Assembly: GCA_011763485.2 (NCBI GenBank)
Contig: JAANSK020262049.1
Coordinates: 1-22,021 of the forward strand
Source of the DNA: Isoetes engelmannii
Lineage: Eukaryota; Streptophyta; Lycopodiopsida; Isoetales; Isoetaceae
DNA: 22,021 nt
Direction of reading: 5' to 3'
The translations under genes were made by a program, and so were the position numbers. The notes under the pieces were generated by a model. The model had not been told where the DNA came from and searched no databases. It saw only the letters and a program-made list of their open reading frames with translations. This document shows positions 1 to 8,361 of this stretch, piece after piece (position 1 is the stretch's first letter; every line of letters begins with the position of its first letter).

Positions 1-97
1 TTTTTTTTTTTTTTGCTTTCCCCCCCCTCCCCCCCCCTTTTTTTTCCCCTTGTTTCTTCTTTCTTTCTTTCTTTCCTTTTTTTTTTTTTTTTTTTTT
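1..97. repeat. T/C-rich low-complexity tract
   Basis: Runs of T and C dominate, with a short (CTTT)n microsatellite near 55-76 and a run of about 20 T ending near 97. No coding or RNA signal is visible. It could be the reversed poly(A) tail of a retroelement lying on the - strand to the left, but nothing beyond the homopolymer supports that. Homopolymer lengths in such a tract may also be inaccurate in the assembly. Confidence 0.85.
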
Positions 98-762
98 AAG
101 GACAAAAGGACCAACCCCTAGTGCGCAAGCATATTAAACTTTGTGTTGTCCTGAAGGGCAAGCCCTAGGCACCATGTGTGAGGTTTTGGAATATTCATAA
201 GAAGCTTCTGTTTTGATTGTAGGGGGATGCACTCATATGTTTGGGGAGAGGAAGGGGGGGAGGGGTATGCTATCTGCGTTCAAGGGGTAGCCAAAAATCC
301 CCCGTACGCGTATTTTTAAGAAGCCATTTTTTACCCCTTCCGATAAAATTTTACCTAGGCTAGTGCCCAAAACCCTAAAAAAAATACCCCCTACCGAACA
401 TATATGTACGTAAATGGGTAGAAAAAAAAACCCTTCCCGTGCATGCAGATAGGTTATACGGAAAAATTGGTGGACCCCCTTGTAGATGGGTGGTCTGTTG
501 TAGATGTTAATGGCTGAGATTGTTCAAAAGCTAAGAGTAGCAGTTACAAAGGGGAGATTCTTTGTGCACATGTTTATTTCTAAACTGGTTATAAATGCAT
601 ATTCATTAGCCGGTAGACATGGCGTCCTGTTATCAGATTTATGTTACTATTCTAGGCCTGCAAGATGGCTGCTCTTTGGAATCAAGGGAATGATTTTGGA
701 AGAGCAAATGAGCGTAACACAAAGAGACTAGCTCATGAGGAAGCATGAACTTGAATCCATAT
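98..762. other. Intergenic, no gene seen
   Basis: Mixed-composition sequence with several short A, C and G runs (about 240-450). Reading frames are short and show no recognisable protein. I see no RNA gene, terminal repeat or other structure here. Confidence 0.6.
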
Positions 763-1210
763 CTAAGCTCCAGGAATATGAATAGGAAACCATATATAGC
801 AAAAAAACAAATTATGGAGCTCTGCTAGAAAGCTGGCAGATCTATTTCGAGATCTACAAAGTATTCTAGATAGATTTTGGGACCACCATGGAATGTCTAG
901 TAGGGCATGGATGGACAGACGCTGTCGAAAAAACTGTCTGACTACATCCCATGATGCCAACAATCCACGTAGAAAAGGAGAAGCATTTTGGAAAGGATGC
1001 AAAGAGTGAAATAATGCCCATGGAAGGATTGGTTTGAATGCCTTTTTGCCTAGAGGAATACAGTGACTACGAGATTGTCTAAGAAGGCATAGACCAGGAG
1101 AGTCGTCTTCACCATTCAAGTGCCTCCAAATGAATTTTGAGACGAGGACTTTGCTCTGTAGTAAGAAGTCCATCATACCCAGACCACCTGCCCATTTTGG
1201 AAGCCCAGAA
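763..1210 (-). pseudogene. LINE ORF2 fragment, region after the reverse transcriptase
   Basis: Read on the - strand, the segment begins with a frame giving 'GLPKWAGGLGMMDF', then 'QSKVLVSKFIWRHL', and further on 'SWDVVRQFF' and 'IPWWSQNL'. A Gly-Gly-Leu-Gly motif followed by a Gln/Ala-Leu/Trp-Arg block, then a Trp-Trp motif, is the usual order in plant non-LTR retrotransposon ORF2 just after the polymerase domain. A stop codon lies just upstream of the GGLG block (near 1200) in the same frame, and no polymerase motifs or 3' tail were found, so this is a broken piece. The assignment rests on pattern recognition of these motifs only. Confidence 0.5.
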
Positions 1211-1660
1211 TCACCTGCGACTTAGGAGATGTCAGACCCATACCCGGCCCACACGCAGTGACCGAGTATAAGCCTAGCACACTATAGAGGCCCCAGTAGC
1301 TGCGCTCAGCAAGGCCCCATCTCCACTTCTCCATTATGCCCATTTTCTGGTGCTAAATCACCTTATACCTACAGCCCGATGGGCTCTATGCATAGGCCGC
1401 ATTTATTGGAATTTATGGGGTTCTAGCTAGGAGCATCTACTACAATTCTAGAGGCTCTTTTAGGTCTCTATCCTCCCTTAATCCCACAAGCACACGAGGT
1501 GCAACAAAGAACTACCATTAATCCATTCATAACCTCAGTTGCTCAATAACATGAGAACTAATCATCCATCTAAGCAACCAAGGGTCAGTTCCTATCTAGA
1601 AAGTGAAGCTAACTAGCCTACTAACCGATATCCTCGTTAGAACCGTTAGCTGGAAAGGTC
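1211..1660. other. Intergenic, no gene seen
   Basis: No frame with recognisable protein was found on either strand. Part of it may be further decayed LINE sequence continuing from the fragment to the left, but I could not follow the reading frame. Confidence 0.5.
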
Positions 1661-1699
1661 TATGGTGACTATGGCGGCTCCTCCTCCAAGCTCCCCCAA

Positions 1700-2061
1700 A
1701 TCGATTTGGGGCAAATTGGGGCATTCCCCCATTTGATTAGGGCTAAAATTAGCAGTTTTCTACTAGCCAATCGAATTTGGCTAGGTGGCCCTTCTAAACT
1801 AATTAATTAACTAATTAAACTAAATAATTAGGTTTTAGTTAATTAATTAGTAATTCAACCGTTAATTTTTTTAAGTGGCATTTTAGCATAGCTAATTATC
1901 CTTAATGAATAATTTATAAAGTTAATATAATGTACCCCATAGGGTATGGTGATGTCTCGGGACTTGCCATATATTATACCTTACTTGAATGTATACAAGG
2001 CATATAATAGACAAGAACGTCACATTCTCCCCACCTTAAAAATGATGTTGTCCTCAACATC
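1700..2061 (-). mobile_element. Ty3/gypsy-like fossil: 3' end with tract and partial LTR
   Basis: On the - strand the stretch 2061-2025 reads as a purine-rich tract ending 'AGGTGGGGAGAA', followed at 2024 by 'TGTGACGTTCTTG', which resembles the junction between the 3' purine tract and the start of an LTR in plant Ty3/gypsy elements. The LTR would run left from 2024; its far end is not defined and 1700 is only a rough limit. No matching second LTR and no recognisable gag or pol was seen, so this is a fossil fragment. The call is an inference from the junction motif alone. Confidence 0.4.
1799..1850. repeat. AT-rich inverted repeat, 14-bp perfect arms
   Basis: 'CTAATTAATTAACT' (1799-1812) is the exact reverse complement of 1837-1850, with a 24-bp loop. 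It lies within the putative LTR region. The AT-only composition makes a chance palindrome fairly likely. Confidence 0.6.
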
Positions 2062-3931
2062 AAGACTTACTCCACGAAGCAACGATTTGTCCAGTAGTAA
2101 CACATTGTTGGTTATAAGGAAAAGTCGCCCCTCCTTAAAGAAGGCAAACATAATGCAAAGGTTATACAATTGCAAAGAAGTTGAAATGATGTAGCAAAAT
2201 TTTTAACAAATTGCTAAGCGGTTGTAGACAATCCAATGTAGAGTTCACACAAAATCTGACATAATGATGCTTGGGAAAGCAAAACATCTTGGAATAAGAC
2301 CAATATGAATTGTGGATATGATTCGATAGAATTAGGGAAATGAAACAATTTTCAGACAATGAAAAGAATGCGATGGTGAGATTATAAGTTGCACAAAAGT
2401 TATCATCTTCAGAGTGATCAGTCTTGAAAATGACATGCAATGTGCAATTCATAACTCCTATTGACTTTAATATTGCCATTCCTAGCAAGATACGCCTGAA
2501 TTCATACATGAGCATAAAGATGGCACGTAGATGAGCAAAACAAGTGAGTGCTAATAAGCATGTTATATCATAACATACCGATGGTACAATTAATCGAATA
2601 TATGTTTCTAGAGAGTTAGGGCGGAGTGGAATATTTAATATCCCAATCATGGATAACCAATCGACTAGAGATGAGGAAGGTTTAAAAGAACATGTGGGAA
2701 TGTAATCTTAATTCAGATCCATACCGAGATAATTGTTGTCAATATAGAAGTCGCTCGATGCATGAAGAAGTATAGTTCATACATGGATGGGCAAACAATA
2801 ACATACATGATGTAAGCTATAATGGTTACCATACATAACACCATGTGTTTGAGGAGAAGTGGATAATGATTACATGTCATGGAACATGTTAGGAAGATAA
2901 CGTACTATAATGCAACTAAATTAGAAATATCCATCATATGAAAGGGATCTCACTTTAGAAGTGTAGATCTCTAACAATGGTGGTTAATGTATAGAATGTT
3001 GATCCTATATTTTTTTCTATTACGTCATGGTATGATACGACCCTAGGAAGTAGTGACCCTGAATATACTTTGAAGTGTTGGTCAAATATATGTCCAACAC
3101 GTGGTACCGAAGAATGATTGGTTTGTGTCTTATCTCCTATTTGGACCAAGTAATATCCAAAAAGAAGACAAGGGTACATGACTTTGGGTAAATAGAAGAG
3201 GACAATTGCTAGTATATAAAGCAATTGTTTAAGAAGAACGACAATTAGACAATGTTTGGCATTTGTGAAGTGACGCTATTGTTGGAAGTGGAATTTCGAA
3301 CAATAATGCCTGAGGATCGCCAGAATGAGCAATTACATTCTCATTAACATTCTCATTGGGTTAGAAGGACTTAGGATCCCAAAGAGATTCTGAATGTATT
3401 AGGAAAAAATTACTTTGCTTAAAGTACGAAATTCGATTATGGATGGTGACTCGTTTGAAACAAGCACAAGAACTGGACGGTTGTTCATGGCTATACTGGA
3501 TAGTGACAACTAACATTGGTAGCAGATACTAAGTGATAACCATTCATTCACATAGAATGCATGATAGAAGTAGAAATTTGAAGATTTATTAAGCACAACA
3601 TGTTATATCAAGATGAACTAGTCTTGGACTTGGAGGTGTGGATTTGAAACCACAACATGTCCATAACGCAAGAGTGGCTTGAGAATTTTTGGTTGAGGTA
3701 ACAAGAATTGTGAATTCTTGTGGATAACATCGTCTACTAGATTATGACACGAGAAAGGATTACAATTAGAAGTCATAGCAAGATTATACGTGGCGAAACA
3801 CATGTATTATACTTGTGGATCCCTAGGATTCTATGATATAGGCTGGAATTGTGAATATAGCTATGTTGCTATGTGAAGCAAGCATATATGGTTTTAGACT
3901 TTCGAGTGGCTTAGACATGTTGTCTCGTGGT
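2062..3931. other. Gene-free AT-rich stretch, possible internal region of the fossil element
   Basis: About 1.9 kb without a recognisable protein on either strand; the open frames present have no known motifs and atypical composition. Its position just inside the purine tract would make it internal sequence of the - strand element, perhaps a non-coding LTR derivative, but no primer site or second LTR was found to confirm this. Confidence 0.4.
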
Positions 3932-4320
3932 AGCAAATGAAAGATTGATAGATAGTATTTTTTACGTCATACCACATCCCATAGGGATATAGGACGGTCC
4001 CCTAAGTGTCCCATGGCATTATAGGGACAAATGGCGATCCCTAAATGTCCCATGGCAGCAAATGAAAGATAGATAGATAGTATTTTTTACGTCAGGCTTC
4101 ATCCTCTAGGGACATATGACGGTCCCCTAAATGTCCCATGGCAGCAAATGAAAGACAGATAGATAGTATCTTTTACGTCATACTACATCTCATAGGGACA
4201 ATAATTTTTACGTAGGACTGTCCCCTAAATGTCCCATGGCAGCATAGGGGCCTATGTCGGTCCCCTAAATGGCGGCATCTGTTAGGGACCTATGACGGTC
4301 CGGTCCCCTAAATGTCCCAA
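3932..4320. repeat. Short tandem repeats, about 95-115 bp units
   Basis: Successive units start with 'GCAAATGAAAGA' plus (GATA)n at about 3932, 4048 and 4144. Each continues with 'TTTTACGTCA', a 'CATAGGGA'-like block and 'GGTCCCCTAAATGTCCCATG'. A shortened fourth unit of only the last part follows up to 4320. Units differ by substitutions and small length changes. The 'GGTCCCCTAAATGTCCCA' part recurs between the LTRs of the array to the right, linking the two blocks. Confidence 0.8.
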
Positions 4321-4346
4321 GAAAGACTTGAACACAACACCTTCTA

Positions 4347-4774
4347 TGTAACGGACCCATGAGAGACCGCTCGAGTAGATCTTGATGTGGCATTTTCTGA
4401 TACTACTATAAGAGGGTGGGATGGATTTCCCATAAACATCCGGATGTTTTGGCTAGTTGGTTAGGCCAGGTCGGTTAAGGAACGTTACAGTTGGTATCAG
4501 AGCAGGGCTTGAGTTCGAGTCTCCATGGGAGCATGTATGACTTGGATACCGTTGGACAGCATGGTGTTGGACACAATGAGATGGTGTGGTCTTGTGATGC
4601 TCGCGGACGAGCATAATTCTAGTGGGAGAGAATGTAACGGACCCATGGGGGACCGCTCGAGTAGATCTTGGTGTGGCGTATCCTGATACCACCATAAGAG
4701 GGTGGGATGGATTTCCCATAAACATCCGGATATTTTGGCCAGTTGGTTAGGCCGGGTGGTTAAGGAACGTTACA
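4347..4774 (+). mobile_element. TRIM element (miniature non-coding LTR retrotransposon)
   Basis: The left LTR (4347-4489, 143 bp) and right LTR (4633-4774, 142 bp) both start TGTAACG and end CGTTACA. Two bases after the left LTR is 'TGGTATCAGAGC' (4492-4503), the usual plant primer-binding site matching initiator Met tRNA. Just before the right LTR is a purine tract 'GTGGGAGAGAA' (4622-4632). The 143-bp internal part has no coding capacity. LTR size, primer site, purine tract and overall length fit TRIM elements, which move using proteins of full-length relatives. The two LTRs differ at roughly a dozen positions by eye, so the insertion is not recent. It is structurally complete for a TRIM. 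Confidence 0.85.
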
Positions 4775-6338
4775 TTCTAATTGCATCCTATGGGGACATA
4801 TAATGGTCCCCTAAATGTCCCAAGAAGAACTTGAACACAACACCTTCTAATTGCTAACCTAAATGTCCCAAGAAAAGACTTGAACACAACACCTTCCTAA
4901 GAAAAACTTGAACACAACACCTTGGACACAATGAGCATAATTCTAGTGATGCTCGAGGACGAGCATAATTCTAGTGGTCTTGTGATGCTCGACGACGAGC
5001 ATAATTCTAGTGGGAGAGATTGTAACGGACCCATGGGATATCGCTCGAGTAGATCTTGATGTGGCGTTTCCCGATACCACCATAAGAGGGTGGGATGGAT
5101 TTCCCATAAACATCCGGATGTTTTGGCCAGTTGGTTAGGCCGGGGTGGTTAAGAAACGTTACATTCTTGCATCCCATGGGGACACAGAATGGTCCCCTAA
5201 ATGTTCCAGGAAGGACTTGAACACAACATCTTCTAATTGCTAACCTAAATGTCCCAAGAAAAGACTTGAACACAACACCTTCCAAAGAAAAACTTGAACA
5301 CAACACCTTGGACACAATGAGATGGTGTGGTCTCGTGATGCTCGAGGACGAGAATAATTCTAGTGGGAAAGATTGTAACGGACCTATGGAAGACCGCTCG
5401 AGTAGATCTTGATGTGGCGTTTCCTGATACCACCATAAGAGGGTGGGTTGGATTTCCCATAAACATCCGGATGTTTTGGCCAGTTGGTTAGGCCGGGGTG
5501 GTTAAGGAACGTTACATTCTAATTACATCCCATGGGAATATATAATGGTTTCCTAAATGTCCCAAGAAGGACTGAATACAATACCTTCTAATTGCTAACC
5601 TAAATGTCCGAAGAAAAGACCTGAACACAACACCTTCCCAAGAAAAACTTGAACAGACAACACCTTGGACACAATGAGATGGTGTGGTCTTGTGATGCTC
5701 GAGGACGAGCATAATTCTAGTGGGAGAGATTGTAACGGGCCCATGGGAAATCGCTCGAGTAGATCTTGGTGTGGTGTTTCCTGATACCACCATAAGAGGG
5801 TGGGATGGATTTCCCATAAACATCCAAATGTTTTGGCCAGTTGGTTAAGCCGGGGTGGTTAAGGAATGTTACATTCTAATTGCATCCCATGGGGACATAT
5901 AATGGTCCCCTAAATGTTCCAAGGAGGACTTAAAACACAACACCTTTTAATTCTAACCTAAATGTCCCAAGAAAAGACTTGAACACAACACCTTCCCAAG
6001 GAAAACTTGAACACAACACCTTGGACATAACGAGATGGTGTGATCTTGTGATGCTCGAGGACGAGCATAACTCTAGTGGGAAAGATTGTAACGGACCCAT
6101 GGAAGACCCTCGAGTAGATCTTGGTGTGGCGTTTCCTGATACCACTATAAGAGGGTGGGTTGGATTTCCCATAAACATCCGTATGTTTTGGCCAGTTGGT
6201 TAGGCCGGGGTGGTTACCCTTGAGTAGATCTTGGTGTGGTGTTTCTTGATACCACCATAAGAGGGTGGGATGGATTTCCCATAAACATCCGGATGTTTTG
6301 GCCAGTTGGTTAGGCCGGGGTGTTTAAGGAACTTTACA
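4347..6338 (+). repeat. TRIM-derived tandem array, period about 355 bp
   Basis: LTR copies lie at 4347-4489, 4633-4774, 5021-5163, 5374-5516, 5731-5873, 6087-6217 and, as a partial copy, 6217-6338. From the third copy on, spacing is about 353-357 bp. Between later copies the primer site is absent; the spacer instead holds 'CATCCCATGGGGACATA', 'GGTCCCCTAAATGTCCCAA' and two or three 'ACTTGAACACAACACCTT' repeats, then the internal 3' end ('GCTCGAGGACGAGCATAA') and the purine tract. The unit is therefore a composite of TRIM LTR, TRIM 3' internal part and a neighbouring repeat, probably spread by unequal exchange. Confidence 0.85.
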
Positions 6339-6484
6339 TTCTAATTGCATCCCATGGGGACATATAATGGTCCCCTAGGTGTCCCAAGAAGGACTTGAAC
6401 ACAACACCTTCTAATCGCTAACATAAATGTCCCAAGAAAAGCCTTGAACACAACACCTTCCCAAGAAAAACTTGAACACAACAC
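6339..6484 (+). repeat. Terminal spacer unit of the array
   Basis: Repeats the spacer sequence of the array ('CTAATTGCATCCCATGGGGA', 'GGTCCCCTAGGTGTCCCAAG', three 'CTTGAACACAACACCT' copies) and then stops without another LTR. It marks the right edge of the array. Confidence 0.75.
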
Positions 6485-7000
6485 CTAATTGCTAACCCAG
6501 AAGACTAGCCACAACATCACAAGGAAAGCAATAAATAAAATCAGATAAGAGAATTTTATGTCACGCCACAAAGGCAGCATCCTGTCGGACATGTGACGAT
6601 ATAGAACATAGAGCCAAAGGCCCAGCAAGACCAAATTGGGGGACAGAGCCCCATTACAACAATAACAACAAGAACAACAAGAACAACAAAATGAAAACAA
6701 AATGCACCAACAGAGATGAATGCAGGTGAGCAAGACTAGGCCCACACAGCCCAGGGATCAGGAGGCCACTGATCCCGGATAATAGCATGGCCGCCCCGGT
6801 ACACTGCCCACTTACGTTGCAAGCAAGCACAATGAGATACTTCCAATATTGCACTTCACTTCTAGGAGAAGCAGAAGAAAAAATGATGGGGCTGAGTTTG
6901 CGGTTTGTTACTGAGAGTTGTTGAGTATATGCTAATAGATTAATAGAAGTCTAGGAATAGGAAGTGTCCGACCATTGACCTTAACAAACTGGCCCTCAAG
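6485..7000. other. Intergenic with (AAC/AAG)-type microsatellite
   Basis: An (AAC)n/(AAGAAC)n-like tract occupies about 6655-6700. No gene is seen; the Leu/Cys-rich frames on the - strand come from the microsatellite. At 6554-6570 is a copy of the motif TTTTAYGTCAYGCCACA that recurs in other repeats of the window. Confidence 0.6.
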
Positions 7001-7176
7001 TTTTATAGCTAAGATTGAATCTCAGCCGTTGGTTGCAGTGGTGTTACCCACCAGTAACACGTTTGAGGGCCCATAAACACCTAGTTTGGTATGCCAAATG
7101 GCCATAAACACCTAGCTTGTTATGAAATCACCATAAAACCACCATAATTCCTCCATAAAACTCCCGGGCCTAGTTT

Positions 7177-7312
7177 GTTAAAGAGGATAACACCATGGAA
7201 CGAGGGTGTTATGCCCTATTGTAATACCCTGAAACGAGGGTGTCATGCCCTATTCGCGATTGTTATAATAGGGCATAACACCCTCGTTCCATGGTGTTAT
7301 CCCTCTCTTAAC
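7177..7312. repeat. Foldback: 44-46-bp inverted repeat with an extra arm copy in the loop
   Basis: The arm at 7177-7220 (beginning GTTAAAGAGGATAACACC) is nearly the exact reverse complement of 7267-7312, with about two extra bases in the right arm. The 46-bp loop contains a further direct copy of the arm end: 7231-7254 matches 7197-7220 at 22 of 24 positions by eye. This could be a MITE-like foldback, but I could not define target-site duplications. Short motifs such as 'GTTATGACCATAACA' nearby are also self-complementary. Confidence 0.85.
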
Positions 7313-8361
7313 ATCCTTGGCCTCAGCATTTAGCTGTAGGATTAAATGTCAGCCGTCGATTCCAAGATGTTATGGCCAGTAACATTTGTGGCCAAATTTG
7401 TTATGACCATAACAGTCTGTTATGACCATAACATTTCCTCTGCTTCCACGTCTTCCATTTCTGGTGCTCCTCCACCATAGCCATCGTCAAATCCTCCACC
7501 ATGGGCAAGTTAGACGTTTTTTTTGGGCCCTCCGCCATGCTCTGTCGGATCTAGACTGTATTCTTCCTTGCAGCAGTGCTGGCACTTGTTTTTTCTGCAG
7601 GTCCTGGCATAGAGAGCACAGAGGTTTTATGGCTGGAGCTTTTTGCAGCAAAGGAAAAGACTTTGCAGGCTTGGAGAGTTTTCTGGCAAATCCGACCAGG
7701 TTTTGAGTATAGAATCTGAAACAGTGGTATCTGAAAACAGGGGATTGAAGCAAGTGGGATTTGCCAAAATCTTGCTGGGCAAGAAATAAGCAAGTGTGAT
7801 CTGCCAAAATCTTGTTGGTAGAAGTCTGTTCTTCAGAACAAGGGATTCTGCAATAATCTTGAAGAACAGGAGCTTCTCAAGTGGTTTTTTAAAAATGGAT
7901 TGTCTCTTAGATTTCTGAAACATATTTGGAGGCTGTTAGATTCTTCAGGCCGATTCAAGACTTAAAGGCTTTTTAGGCCGGTTCATGCCCTACCAGACTT
8001 CAATGGCTTATCCCAAGCAGATTTAGAGCTCTTACAGAGATTTGCATTTAGTTTGCCAGGGATTGTAGCCGATTTACAGAAGATCAAGACTACTCGAGGC
8101 TTTTCAAGTTGAAGGCCTTCTAGGATTCAAAGTGCTGTTCTTTCCTCGCTTGGCTATGGCGGCTCTGCCAAATGCCTCGGCCAAGGATGTTTAAGGCTGA
8201 TAACGTCTGGGCAGAGGCGTTATGGCCCAGGAAAAAATGGCCTCGTGGCCATGTGGCCAGAAAAGTCCGAGCCCATAAACTTAAACTGTGGCAGAAACCC
8301 GTCATAACCATATTGGCAGTTCTTATGTGTAGTTATTAAACCGTGTAGAATCGTGTAGCTA
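7313..8361. other. Region upstream of the polygalacturonase gene
   Basis: No gene is recognised. It contains an imperfect direct repeat of about 49 bp ('GCAAGTGGGATTTGCCAAAA' near 7750 and a close copy near 7793) and two 'GTTATGACCATAACA' palindromes near 7400-7428. The promoter and 5' UTR of the gene at 8362 presumably lie in the right-hand part, but no convincing TATA box was picked out. Confidence 0.5.

Noticed and set aside
2162-2650. 162-residue - strand frame
   Set aside because: Low-complexity, Leu/Ile/Cys-rich translation of AT-rich DNA with no recognisable domain or splice-supported extension.
4492-4520. Possible tRNA gene (TGGTATCAGAGC followed by a GTTCGAG motif)
   Set aside because: It is the primer-binding site just inside an LTR; no cloverleaf could be laid out.
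4453-6178. Several - strand frames starting 'MFMGNP(S/T)HPL' that look like a small gene family
   Set aside because: They are readings across successive TRIM LTR copies; the shared peptide comes from the shared LTR sequence. The frames diverge outside the LTRs and have no known motif.
4347-6338. CRISPR-like regular repeat spacing
   Set aside because: Units of about 355 bp containing LTR ends, a primer site and purine tracts, in plant DNA, are not a CRISPR array.
6485-6854. Leu/Cys-rich frames on the - strand
   Set aside because: They are produced by the (AAC)n-type microsatellite and overlap each other; no homology is recognised.
7422-7923. Overlapping frames upstream of the polygalacturonase gene
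   Set aside because: Frames on both strands overlap, show no conserved motif and include an imperfect DNA repeat. They may lie in promoter or 5' UTR sequence.
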